Assembly: GCF_002104795.1 (NCBI RefSeq)
Contig: NZ_NCXO01000012.1
Span: 24,615 to 88,614 of the forward strand
Source: Mycolicibacillus koreensis
GTDB lineage: Bacteria > Actinomycetota > Actinomycetes > Mycobacteriales > Mycobacteriaceae
Direction: 5' to 3'
DNA: 64,000 nucleotides
In this document: piece by piece, positions 35,778 to 43,445 of the stretch
How the letters are laid out: each line of letters starts with the position of its first letter
Numbering within the stretch: position 1 is the stretch's first letter
The notes under the pieces: generated by a model
The model's database searches: none
What the model was told of the DNA's origin: nothing
What the model saw: only the letters and a program-made list of their open reading frames with translations
Translations under genes and position numbers: made by a program

Positions 35778-36655
35778 GCACCCCACCACCGGAGTTCGGT
35801 CTCGCCGGGCGTGCCGCCGTGGTCGTCGGCGGCAGCCGCGGGATCGGGGCGGCGGTGGCCGCATTGCTCGCCGAACAGGGCGCGCACGTCGTGGTCAACG
35901 GCCGCGACCGGCAGACCGCCGAGGCCACCGCCGGGCGGCTGCCGGGCGCGATCGCCGTCGCGGGGTCCCCGGCGGACCCCGCGGTCGCCGACCGGCTCAT
36001 CGGGGCTTGCCTGGAGCAGTTCGGGCGTCTGGATGTCCTGATCAACTGTGCCGGCACCGCCGAGCCGCCCCGCTCCTCGATTCTCACGGTCACCAGCGCG
36101 CAGTTCCGGTCGCTGATCGACGCCCACCTGGCCACGGTGTTCGAGACCTGCCGTGCCGCCGCGCCGCACCTGGTCGCCGCCGGCGGCGGCGCGATCGTCA
36201 ACACCGGTTCGTTCGCGTTCCTCGGCGACTACGGCGGCACCGGATATCCGGCGGGCAAAGGCGGGGTCAACGGGTTGACCCTGGCGATCGCCGCCGAGTT
36301 GCGCGAGCATCGGGTACGTGCCAACGTGATCTGCCCCGGAGCCAAGACACGGTTGTCGACCGGCCCGGACTACGAGGCGCACATCGCGGAACTGAACCGG
36401 CGCGGCCTGCTCGACGACATCAGCGCCCAGGGCGCACTCGACGCGGCCGGCCCGGAGTACGCCGCCGCGCTGTACGCCTATCTCGCCACCGATGCCGCCG
36501 CCGCGATCACCGGACGGATCTTCATCGCCGCGGGCGGGTTCGTCGGTGAATTCCCCCGCCCCACACCGGCGATCCTCGGCTACCGCGATCACCACGACAA
36601 CCCGCCGTGGACCCTTGATAATCTGCACGCCATGCTGGGCGGCGCGAATCGGTGA
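35774..36655 (+). CDS. short-chain dehydrogenase/reductase
   Basis: A 293-residue SDR. Cofactor motif VVVGGSRGIGAAVAALLAEQ is at about 17-36, NCAGTAEPP at about 92, catalytic Ser in VNTGSFAF (about 142) and GYPAGKGG (Tyr-x-x-x-Lys, about 157). The C terminus is longer than in classical SDRs, about 30 residues extending past IAAGG. GTG 35774 overlaps the KSI-like stop by 3 nt, and its own stop overlaps the lipoprotein GTG. It is part of the inserted block between the Rv0760c and Rv0759c homologues. Probably a hydroxysteroid or lipid dehydrogenase by context; the substrate is not readable. Confidence 0.88.
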   Translation: MSTPPPEFGLAGRAAVVVGGSRGIGAAVAALLAEQGAHVVVNGRDRQTAEATAGRLPGAIAVAGSPADPAVADRLIGACLEQFGRLDVLINCAGTAEPPRSSILTVTSAQFRSLIDAHLATVFETCRAAAPHLVAAGGGAIVNTGSFAFLGDYGGTGYPAGKGGVNGLTLAIAAELREHRVRANVICPGAKTRLSTGPDYEAHIAELNRRGLLDDISAQGALDAAGPEYAAALYAYLATDAAAAITGRIFIAAGGFVGEFPRPTPAILGYRDHHDNPPWTLDNLHAMLGGANR

Positions 36656-37413
36656 AGGCCCGGCTTCTGGGCGCGCTCGCGCTGCTGGTGCTGACCGGAT
36701 GTGGTGTCGCCGTGGTGCTGAGCGCCGGTGGCCCCGCCAGCCTGCTGGGCCGCTCCGGTTGGGTGCTGGCCACCGCCTTGCCCAGCGGTGCCGACATCGA
36801 CCCCGACTGGGGCTACACACTGAACGCCCCGCTGGCCCCTGCCACCGCGCCTGCCACCGCGCCTGCCACCGCACCAGCCACCGCGCCTTCGGGGCCGGTG
36901 TTCAGCCCACCGCACTGCGCTCCCCTTCCTGCCCTGCTGGTCATTCCCGGCACCCGGGTCGCCTCGGCCTTCGCGGAGAGCGAACCGCGCGGGCTGGAGA
37001 TCGGGGTAGCGGTCCCGGCCAGCGCGGCGACCGGGTTCGTCGAGTCCGCCCACCCCGAGATGGCCTTTCGGATCTGGGCGCCCGGCGATGCACCGGCCTC
37101 GATCGACCGGTACCGGCACTGGTTGGCCGCCTGCGGGTCCTACGAAGTCGACTTCCCCGACCCGCGCACCGGTGCGCATCGGCACGGCACCATCAGCACG
37201 GTCATCGACGCCGATCCCGACATCCCCGCCGAGGCTGCGGTCACGGTCACCCGCAGCCTCACCGCGGCCGACAACGGCACCCAGACCCAACATGGCGGCT
37301 ACTACGCGATCCGCGGCCTGCTGCTGGAGTGCTCCACCTCCATGGGCCCCGACCGGATCGACCAGTTCAACCGGCTGTGTGCCCGGACCGCAGAACGGTT
37401 GCGCGCGCTGTGA
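36652..37413 (+). CDS. lipoprotein of unknown function with PATA repeat
   Basis: A 253-residue exported protein. The lipobox LTGC at residues 14-17 follows a hydrophobic signal (LLGALALLVL), so it should be lipidated at Cys17. A linker of four PATA-type tetrapeptide repeats lies at about residues 63-80. The folded part (85-253) has cysteines at HCAP, AACGS, LECS and LCAR that could form two disulfides. It starts GTG 36652 in a GTGA overlap with the SDR and ends in a GTGA overlap with the next exported protein, so three genes are translationally linked. No family recognised. Confidence 0.72.
   Translation: MKARLLGALALLVLTGCGVAVVLSAGGPASLLGRSGWVLATALPSGADIDPDWGYTLNAPLAPATAPATAPATAPATAPSGPVFSPPHCAPLPALLVIPGTRVASAFAESEPRGLEIGVAVPASAATGFVESAHPEMAFRIWAPGDAPASIDRYRHWLAACGSYEVDFPDPRTGAHRHGTISTVIDADPDIPAEAAVTVTRSLTAADNGTQTQHGGYYAIRGLLLECSTSMGPDRIDQFNRLCARTAERLRAL
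36841..36888 (+). repeat. four 12-bp tandem repeats inside the lipoprotein gene
   Basis: The unit GCCACCGCGCCT occurs four times in direct succession (third copy GCCACCGCACCA), in frame, encoding the Ala-Thr-Ala-Pro linker. In-frame units can expand or contract without breaking the gene, so copy number may vary between strains. Confidence 0.85.
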
Positions 37414-38153
37414 GCCGGCGGCCGTGGTTGTTGACCCTGGCGCTGTGGGTGATCGCGCTCAGCGCGCTGGCCCTCACTGTGCCGGCCCTCTCGACCGGCC
37501 ACCGCCGCGCCGAGGCCGGTTCCGAGCCACTGGCACCGGGGCTGGCGGCGCTGGGCGATCTCGAACTGCTCGATCTGCTGGTGCACCCCGCGGCGCTGCC
37601 CGAGGGTTGGTGGTGGTCGTTCACCCCCGAGGCGGGCGGCGTCGAGGACTTCGGCTACTACCGGGACCAGGTGATCGACCGCAACGGCGCCATCGTCGGC
37701 TACCGGCCCGCCGACTGCGCGGGCCTGATCGGGATGGTCACCACCGGCACCATCGATGCCGCCGAGATCAGCGGCTACGACCCGGTGCACCCGGGAGATT
37801 CCTATGACCGCAAGGACATCCGCCTGGCATTGGCCCGTGAGTTCGATCCGGCCGGGTTCGCGGACATGGTCGCGATGGTGTCACGGTGTCGACACCTCAC
37901 CTTCGACACCAGCCGCTACCACACCGGCTACACGGTCGACATCCTCGAGGACTCCCACCCGGGCGGTGACACCCGGCTGTTCCGGTACTCGGTCACCACC
38001 CGCCCCGAGGACACCGACGCGAGCACCCGCTACTACGCCTACGCCCGCAGCGCGCACGTGATCCTGCGCGGAACGGCCACCGACGGCCACCAGGGCGAAT
38101 TCGACACCCTGGTCACCGACACCGTGGCCCGGATCCGCGCCGCCGCGCCCTGA
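37410..38153 (+). CDS. membrane-anchored exported protein, unknown function
   Basis: A 247-residue protein with an N-terminal signal anchor (RRPWLLTLALWVIALSALAL, residues 3-22) lacking a lipobox Cys, then an extracytoplasmic domain of about 220 residues. That domain has aromatic and acidic patches (WWWSFTPEAGG) and two Cys (DCAGL, SRCRH). It is in GTGA overlap with the preceding lipoprotein, and the two look like a functional pair of sizes 253 and 247. It ends just before a long compound hairpin. No family recognised. Confidence 0.7.
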   Translation: MSRRPWLLTLALWVIALSALALTVPALSTGHRRAEAGSEPLAPGLAALGDLELLDLLVHPAALPEGWWWSFTPEAGGVEDFGYYRDQVIDRNGAIVGYRPADCAGLIGMVTTGTIDAAEISGYDPVHPGDSYDRKDIRLALAREFDPAGFADMVAMVSRCRHLTFDTSRYHTGYTVDILEDSHPGGDTRLFRYSVTTRPEDTDASTRYYAYARSAHVILRGTATDGHQGEFDTLVTDTVARIRAAAP

Positions 38154-38175
38154 CCGGGTGGCCGGACCCGGGGGC

Positions 38176-38256
38176 GCTGCTGAGATCGACGTCGAGATGG
38201 ACATACTCCCGGAAAAAACGGGGGAGTATGTCCGCTGGGGCGTCGATCTCAGCAGC
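38176..38256. repeat. 81-nt compound hairpin between convergent genes
   Basis: Outer arms of 16 bp match perfectly: GCTGCTGAGATCGACG at 38176-38191 and its reverse complement at 38241-38256. Nested inside, ACATACTCCC (38201-38210) pairs with GGGAGTATGT (38222-38231) around a loop of 11 nt containing an A6 run. About 9 nt on each side of the inner stem are unpaired. It sits between stops at 38153 and 38265, so bidirectional termination is the first guess. Its size also suits a small palindromic mobile repeat. Confidence 0.8.
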
Positions 38257-38264
38257 CACCGGCG

Positions 38265-39839
38265 CTATCGGGCCGCGTAGCGGGTGCCGCGTTCTTCGCG
38301 CACCCATAACTGCCCGTCACCGGCGCTGGGCCCCTCGGCGATCAGCTCGCGTTTGAGCACCTTGTGGGTGGCGGTGGCCGGCAGTGCCGCGGTCAGCCGC
38401 ACGTAGCGCGGCCACGCCTTCGGTGACAGATCGGGTTGGGCGGCCAAAAACGTCTCGAGTGCCTGCGGGGTCAGCGCCTCCGGTTCGGCCGGCACGATCG
38501 CCGCCATCACCTGGTCGCCGACCGCCTCATCGGGCACCGCGTACACCGCGACCTGGCTGATCTGCGGGCAGCGCGACAGGATGCGTTCGATCGGGGCGGC
38601 CGCCAGGTTCTCCCCGTCCACCCGCATCCAGTCGCTGGTGCGCCCCGCCAGGTAGATCCACCCTTCGGCGTCGCGGTAAGCCAAATCCCCCGACCAGTAC
38701 ATGCCGGCGCGGGTGCGGTGCGCGGTGGCCCGGTCATCGTTGTAGTAGCCGGTGAAGAACCCGGTGCCGGCGGTGTTCACCAACTCCCCGATGGCCTCCC
38801 CGGGATTGCGCAGTGATCCGTCGGCGGCGAATTCGGCGACCGCGCATTCGGTCACGGTCGCCGAATCGTAGACGGCGACCCCCGGGAATCCCCGGCCGAT
38901 CGAGCCCGGTGGCGTGCCGGGTTCGCGGGTGATGATGACGGCGTTCTCGGTGGAACCGAACGCATCCCAGACCAGCACGTCGAAACGGCGGCCGAACTCG
39001 GCGATCGCCCGGTCACCGGCCTCGTTGCCGAACGCCACCCGCAGCGGGTTGTCGGCGTCGTCGGGGCGCTCGGGGGTGGCCAGGATGTAGGTCAACGGTT
39101 TGCCGACATAGTTCATGTAGGTGGCGCCGTAGCGGCGGATGTCGGCGAGGAAGGCCGAGGCGGAGAACTTCGCCGGTGCCATCGCCGCTCCGGCCGCCAG
39201 CGCCACCGCCCAGCCGCCCACGACGGCGTTGGAGTGAAACAGCGGCATCGCCAGATAACAGGTGTCGGCGGCGGTGATGGCGAACTGCTCCACCAACCGT
39301 TGGCCGGCCACCAGCACCATGAAATGCGAGATCTGCACCGCCTTGGGATCGCCGCTGGTTCCGGAGGTGAAGATCATCATGAACGTGTCCATCGGGCCGG
39401 CGACCCGGTGGGCCACCAGATCCGGGGCGGTGCGCATCAGGGTCGCCCAGTGCTCACCGGAGAGGTCGATGACGGTCAGCCCCGCCAGGTCCAGCCCGTC
39501 GAGCAATCCCCGGTGCTCGGCATCGGTCACCAGGATCTGGCAGTCGGCGCGCCGGATGTCGTCGAGCAGGGCCGTGCCGCGGCGTGTGGAGTTGATCCCG
39601 CAGAGCACGTAGCCGCCCAGCCCCGCGGCGGCCATCTGGGTCAGCATGCCCGGGTCGTTACCCAACAGCGCGCCCACGTGCACGGGGCGGTCGGTGTCGG
39701 CCAACTCCAGCAGCGCGGCCGCCGTCGCGGTGGCCTCGGCGAGGTGCTCACGCCAACTCCACTGCCGCGAAGCGTATTTCACCGCAACACCGTCATCGTC
39801 GAGGCGTTCGTTGAGCAGTTCCTGGACCGTGTCAGCCAC
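38265..39839 (-). CDS. FadD17-like acyl-CoA synthetase (AMP-forming)
   Basis: A 524-residue ANL-superfamily ligase. The P-loop MMIFTSGTSGDPKAVQISH is at about 155-173, MPLFHSNAVVGGWAVALA at about 208, A5 DAFGSTENAVI at about 290, SGDLAYRDAEGWIY at about 390, and the A10 Lys in HKVLKREL near 495. It closely resembles FadD17 (Rv3506) as recalled, including KFSASAFLADIRRYGATYMN; FadD17 relatives load CoA on steroid side-chain acids. GTG 39839 has CAGGAG 5 nt upstream. Divergent from the HIT gene. It belongs to the lineage-specific inserted block and supports a steroid or isoprenoid role. Confidence 0.88.
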   Translation of the reverse strand: MADTVQELLNERLDDDGVAVKYASRQWSWREHLAEATATAAALLELADTDRPVHVGALLGNDPGMLTQMAAAGLGGYVLCGINSTRRGTALLDDIRRADCQILVTDAEHRGLLDGLDLAGLTVIDLSGEHWATLMRTAPDLVAHRVAGPMDTFMMIFTSGTSGDPKAVQISHFMVLVAGQRLVEQFAITAADTCYLAMPLFHSNAVVGGWAVALAAGAAMAPAKFSASAFLADIRRYGATYMNYVGKPLTYILATPERPDDADNPLRVAFGNEAGDRAIAEFGRRFDVLVWDAFGSTENAVIITREPGTPPGSIGRGFPGVAVYDSATVTECAVAEFAADGSLRNPGEAIGELVNTAGTGFFTGYYNDDRATAHRTRAGMYWSGDLAYRDAEGWIYLAGRTSDWMRVDGENLAAAPIERILSRCPQISQVAVYAVPDEAVGDQVMAAIVPAEPEALTPQALETFLAAQPDLSPKAWPRYVRLTAALPATATHKVLKRELIAEGPSAGDGQLWVREERGTRYAAR

Positions 39840-39907
39840 CGGTACTCCTGATCTGTCGGTGCCGCTCCACGACACAAGTATCCGCAACGGCGCTGCGGCG
39901 TCCCGCC

Positions 39908-39913
39908 TAGGGT
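39908..39913 (+). promoter_or_regulatory. -10 box (TAGGGT) for the HIT protein gene
   Basis: TAGGGT ends 7 nt before ATG 39921, fitting a leaderless message. The intervening GGAGG could alternatively act as a ribosome site, so the start may be reached either way. Confidence 0.4.
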
Positions 39914-39920
39914 GGAGGCC

Positions 39921-40325
39921 ATGGCCACCGTTTTCACCAAGATCATCAACCGGGAGCTGCCCGGCCGCTTCGTCTACGAGGACGACGACGTGGTCGGGTT
40001 CTTGACCATCGAACCCATGACCCAGGGCCACACCCTGGTGGTGCCGCGCGAGGAGATCGACGGCTGGCAGGACATCGACTCCCCGGCGTTCTCCCGGGTG
40101 ATGACGGTGGCTCAACGCATCGGCAAGGCGGTCTGTGCGGCCTTCGACGCCGAGCGCGCCGGGTTGATCATCGCCGGGCTGGAGGTGCCGCACCTGCACG
40201 TCCACGTCTTCCCGGCGCGCAACCTGTCCGACTTCGGGTTCGCCAACGTCGACCGCAACCCGTCGCCGGAGTCCCTCGATGAGGCGCAGGCGAAGATCCT
40301 CACCGCACTCGGCGAACTGGACTGA
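39921..40325 (+). CDS. HIT-family nucleotide-binding protein
   Basis: A 134-residue histidine-triad hydrolase/transferase of the Hint type, acting on nucleoside phosphoramidates or related AMP adducts. N-terminal [18 protein letters not shown] is at residues 5-22, and [10 protein letters not shown] follows at about 38. The triad HLHVHVF is at about 92-98. Length and position correspond to Rv0759c. It stands alone between the divergent ligase gene and the convergent phoR gene (12 bp between stops). Confidence 0.93.
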   Translation: MATVFTKIINRELPGRFVYEDDDVVGFLTIEPMTQGHTLVVPREEIDGWQDIDSPAFSRVMTVAQRIGKAVCAAFDAERAGLIIAGLEVPHLHVHVFPARNLSDFGFANVDRNPSPESLDEAQAKILTALGELD

Positions 40326-40337
40326 CCCGCCGGCGCG

Positions 40338-41756
40338 CTACCCGGTGACCCGCGGCAGCAGCACCCGGAACGTGCAGCCCTGCCCGGGCCCGGTGATGAT
40401 GGCGACCGTTCCGCCGTGCGCTTTGACCAGCGAGTCGACGATCGGCAGGCCGAGCCCGGCGCCGCCGCTGGCCCGGGTGCGCGAGGAGTCGGCGCGGAAG
40501 AACCGCTCGAACACCCGCGCCGCGTCCTTTTCGCTCATGCCCGGCCCGGTGTCGGCGACCTCGAGCACGACGTTGTCGCGGTCGGTGCCGACCCGCACCG
40601 CGATCTCGGCGTCCTCGGGGGTGTGCTGCAGCGCATTGGAGACCAGGTTGCCCAGCACCTGGCGCAAACGGGCCTCGTCGCCGAGCACCTCGGGGGTGCC
40701 GGGACCGTCGAGCACCTCCAGGGTGATCTCCCGCTTCGGCGCGACCGCCTGCCCGTCGTGGACGGCGTCGCTGGCCAGCGCGAGCAGGTCCACCCAGCGG
40801 CGTTCCAGGGGGCGGTGCGCGTCGAGTTGGGCCAGCAGCAGCAGATCCTCCACCAGCAGGCTCATCCGGCGCGACTCGCTTTCGATCCGCGACATCAGCG
40901 GCTCGACGTCCTCGGCCGCCCCCTGCCGGTACAGCTCGGCGAAGCCGCGGATGGTGGTCAGCGGGGTGCGCAGCTCGTGGCTGGCGTCGGTGATGAACCG
41001 GCGCAGCCGGTCCTCGGATTGGCGGGCCTGTTCGGCGGAGGAATCCGAGGCGGCCACCGCCCGCTGCAGCTGGGCGAGCATGCCGTTGAGGGCCGCGGAG
41101 AGCCGGCCCACCTCGGTGTGCGGGTCACGTTCGGGCACCCGGCGGTCCAGTTGGCCGGCGGCGATCGCCGCGGCGGTGCGCTCGACCTCCCCCAGCGGGC
41201 GCAGCGAGCGGTTCACCACCGCGTAGCCCAGCGCCCCCAGGATCAGCAGCACCCCGGTGCCGATGCCGACCTGCGACCAGATCAGCTCCCGCAGGGTGGA
41301 TTGCACGTCGGCGAGGTCGGTGGCGACCGTGATCCGCTCCCCCCCGGGGCCGCGCACCGTCATCGCCCGCCACCGCACGCCCGAGTGGTCCAACGAGCCG
41401 ACCGTCACCGGCTCGGGGCCGAGCTCGTTGTCGGCGGGCAGCCGGGGCTCGGCGACCCGGTCGTTGCCGGCCAGCCACACGCTGCCGTCCGGGTCGACGC
41501 CGCGCACGTAGAACTTCGACGGCGGGCGGCCGGCGTTGGGGTCTTCGCGGGTGCTCGGCACGCTGCGCGGGACCCGCGCCCAGGTGTGGGAGGCCGCCAG
41601 CAGCGACTGGTCGGCGCGGTTGATCAGGTTGTGCCGCAGGATCGAGGTCACCGCGATCCCGGACGCCAGCAGGCCGAAGGCCACCAGCACCAGGGTGGCG
41701 GCGACCAGCGCGACCCGCAGTGGCAGCTCACGACGCGGGGAGGCGGTCAACGACAA
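40338..41756 (-). CDS. phoR: sensor histidine kinase PhoR
   Basis: A 472-residue membrane sensor of the PhoP-PhoR system. TM1 is at about residues 15-37 (VALVAATLVLVAFGLLASGI), an extracytoplasmic loop of about 120 residues follows, and TM2 is at about 160-180. The HAMP domain precedes the phospho-acceptor DASHELRTPLTTIRGFAELY at about 250. The ATPase domain shows LGNLVSNALQHTPE, DTGPGMSEKDAARVFERF and GGAGLGLPIV. It is slightly shorter than M. tuberculosis PhoR (485) mainly at the C terminus. The start TTG 41756 lies 6 bp after the phoP stop; internal starts would lose TM1. Coupled to phoP. Confidence 0.95.
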   Translation of the reverse strand: MSLTASPRRELPLRVALVAATLVLVAFGLLASGIAVTSILRHNLINRADQSLLAASHTWARVPRSVPSTREDPNAGRPPSKFYVRGVDPDGSVWLAGNDRVAEPRLPADNELGPEPVTVGSLDHSGVRWRAMTVRGPGGERITVATDLADVQSTLRELIWSQVGIGTGVLLILGALGYAVVNRSLRPLGEVERTAAAIAAGQLDRRVPERDPHTEVGRLSAALNGMLAQLQRAVAASDSSAEQARQSEDRLRRFITDASHELRTPLTTIRGFAELYRQGAAEDVEPLMSRIESESRRMSLLVEDLLLLAQLDAHRPLERRWVDLLALASDAVHDGQAVAPKREITLEVLDGPGTPEVLGDEARLRQVLGNLVSNALQHTPEDAEIAVRVGTDRDNVVLEVADTGPGMSEKDAARVFERFFRADSSRTRASGGAGLGLPIVDSLVKAHGGTVAIITGPGQGCTFRVLLPRVTG

Positions 41757-41762
41757 GCGGAC

Positions 41763-42491
41763 CTACCGGGGTTCGCGCAGCACGTAGCCCACCCCGCGCA
41801 GGGTGTGCAGCAGGCGCTTGTCGCCGGTGTCGATCTTGCGGCGCAGATAGGAGACATAGGACTCGACGATATTGACTTCGCCGCCGAAGTCGTAGCGCCA
41901 CACGTGGTCGAGGATCTTCGGTTTGCTCAGCACCGTGCCGGCATTGATCATGAAGTACCGCAGCAGGGTGAACTCGGTGGGTGACAGCGACACCAACTCG
42001 CCGGCCTTCCACGCCTCGTGGGTGTCCTCGTCGAGTTCGATGTCGGCGAACTTCAGCCGGGTGCTGCGCGGCTGTTCGCTGCCCTTGCCGGTGCGGCGCA
42101 GGATGACCCGCAGCCGAGCCACCACCTCCTCCAGCGAGAACGGCTTGGTGACGTAGTCGTCGCCGCCGAGGGTCAGCCCGGTGATCTTGTCGGCCAGGGC
42201 GTCGCGGGCGGTCAAAAACAGCGCCGGCGCGTCGATGCCGTCGGCGCGCAGCCGGCGCAGCACCCCGAAGCCGTCCATCCCGGGCATCATCACGTCGAGG
42301 ATCACCGCGTCGGGGCGGACCTCGCGGGCCCGGTCCAGCGCGGCGGCACCGTTGACCGCGGTGTGCACCTCGAAACCCTGGAACTTCAGGCTCACCGAGA
42401 GCAGCTCGACGATGTTCTCCTCATCGTCGACGACCAGGATCCGCGCCTCCGGTTCGGATTTTTCTGCCACGGGTGCCGTCATACCGTCCAT
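41763..42491 (-). CDS. phoP: response regulator PhoP (OmpR/PhoB family)
   Basis: A 242-residue two-component regulator. The receiver domain (18-130) has the acidic pair in LVVDDEENIVELLSV, the phospho-acceptor Asp in VILDVMMPGMDGFGVL, Thr in FLTARDAL and Lys in DDYVTKPFSLEEV. A C-terminal winged helix binds DNA, with recognition part NIVESYVSYLRRKIDTGDKR. In mycobacteria PhoP controls envelope lipids, secretion and acid adaptation. I start at ATG 42491; a second ATG at 42482 (TAPVAEK) is equally possible and better placed after GGACGG. A direct-repeat PhoP box lies 36 bp upstream, indicating autoregulation. Confidence 0.96.
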   Translation of the reverse strand: MDGMTAPVAEKSEPEARILVVDDEENIVELLSVSLKFQGFEVHTAVNGAAALDRAREVRPDAVILDVMMPGMDGFGVLRRLRADGIDAPALFLTARDALADKITGLTLGGDDYVTKPFSLEEVVARLRVILRRTGKGSEQPRSTRLKFADIELDEDTHEAWKAGELVSLSPTEFTLLRYFMINAGTVLSKPKILDHVWRYDFGGEVNIVESYVSYLRRKIDTGDKRLLHTLRGVGYVLREPR

Positions 42492-42526
42492 TCGTTCGCA
42501 CGAGCGTGAACACAACTTTGAAGGTC

Positions 42527-42544
42527 GCTGTGAACTTGCTGTGA
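42527..42544 (-). promoter_or_regulatory. PhoP box TCACAGC-AAGT-TCACAGC
   Basis: Read toward phoP, two perfect TCACAGC heptamers are separated by 4 nt. This is exactly the direct-repeat motif described for M. tuberculosis PhoP dimers. It lies 36 bp ahead of ATG 42491 and about 78 bp ahead of the divergent decapeptide-repeat gene. PhoP therefore probably controls its own gene and possibly the divergent one. Confidence 0.92.
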
Positions 42545-42609
42545 GCACCGATTGTCCTCGCTGTCGCGTCCATGCGCCAATACCCGCGGTGCGATCGGGT
42601 GTGCGCCCA

Positions 42610-42615
42610 TACACT
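42610..42615 (+). promoter_or_regulatory. -10 box (TACACT) for the decapeptide-repeat gene
   Basis: TACACT is followed by 6 nt and ATG 42622, the leaderless arrangement. The PhoP box lies about 66 bp upstream of it, a workable activator distance. Confidence 0.5.
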
Positions 42616-42621
42616 GGCCGC

Positions 42622-43398
42622 ATGGACCTGGGAAAAAACCTGGTAGACGCGGCGTTGGCGCCCGCCAAGATCGGCTTGGCCGCCGCCGACGCCGGGCTCG
42701 GGGTGGCGACCGCCGCACTCGGGGTCACCAAACGCGCCCTCGGCGCCGACGGGGACGGCCTGTCGACGAACTCGATGGCCGGGATGCTCGGGCTGGAGGA
42801 GACGATCAACCGGGCCAACCGGCTGGCCCGGCTCATGGACGACGACGCGCCGTTGGGCCGCGCCCTGGCCCCCGGCGGCCCGGTGGATCGGCTGCTGGCC
42901 GAGGGCGGGCTGATCGATCAGCTCACCGCCCCCGGCGGGGTGATCGACCGGCTCACCGAAGAGGGTGGCGGGCTGCAGCGCGCGCTGGCGCCGGGCGGGC
43001 TGGTCGACCAACTGCTCAACGAGGACGGGCTGATCGAGCGGGTGCTGGCCGAGGACGGGCTCGCCGACCGGCTCCTGGCCGAGGGCGGGCTGGTCGACAA
43101 GCTGACCGCGCGCAACGGGCCGTTGGAGCAGTTGGCCAATGTCGCCGACACCCTCAGCCGGCTGGCCCCGGGCATGGAGGCCCTGGAGCCGGCCATCGAG
43201 ACGCTGCAGGAGGCGGTGATCGCGCTGACGCTCGTGGTCAACCCGCTGAGCAACATCGCCGAGCGCATCCCGCTGCTGCCGCGGCGCGGCGGGGGGCGCC
43301 GCTCGTCGACCCGCGAGGTCCGCTCCGCCCGGGTCGTCACCGAGACCGCCCCGGACGCCGGCACCGGGCCCCACAGCGGGACCGACGGCCCGGACTGA
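42622..43398 (+). CDS. decapeptide-repeat protein of unknown function
   Basis: A 258-residue protein. An N-terminal Ala/Gly-rich amphipathic part (residues 1-76) comes first. Then nine perfectly phased 10-residue repeats (77-166) of pattern [LPV][VIL]-[DE]-[RQK]-L-[LT]-A-[EP]-G-G follow without gap. A helical segment with L/V-rich AVIALTLVVNPLSNIAERI (198-216) and a basic, Ser/Thr-rich tail complete it. No signal peptide. The repeat spacing suggests short helices joined by Gly-Gly turns, possibly a lipid or polymer binding surface, but I know no characterised family. It occupies the Rv0756c position, divergent from phoP with the PhoP box between, so PhoP may regulate it. Confidence 0.8.
   Translation: MDLGKNLVDAALAPAKIGLAAADAGLGVATAALGVTKRALGADGDGLSTNSMAGMLGLEETINRANRLARLMDDDAPLGRALAPGGPVDRLLAEGGLIDQLTAPGGVIDRLTEEGGGLQRALAPGGLVDQLLNEDGLIERVLAEDGLADRLLAEGGLVDKLTARNGPLEQLANVADTLSRLAPGMEALEPAIETLQEAVIALTLVVNPLSNIAERIPLLPRRGGGRRSSTREVRSARVVTETAPDAGTGPHSGTDGPD
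42850..43119 (+). repeat. nine in-phase 30-bp repeats encoding decapeptides
   Basis: Codons 77-166 of the gene form nine consecutive decapeptides such as PVDRLLAEGG, LIDQLTAPGG, LVDQLLNEDG, LIERVLAEDG and LADRLLAEGG. Two weaker units follow (PLEQLANVAD, TLSRLAPGME). Amino-acid phase is exact while the DNA differs between units, so the repeat is old and kept by selection on the protein. Confidence 0.85.
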
Positions 43399-43445
43399 GG
43401 TGCCCTGACCGGGCCGGACCCGACGCCATTAGGCTGGGGTGCCGC

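Noticed and set aside
42850..43119. Decapeptide-coding repeats as a CRISPR array or other DNA-level repeat
   Set aside because: Repeat units differ in DNA sequence, have no spacers and are exactly in frame; there are no cas genes.
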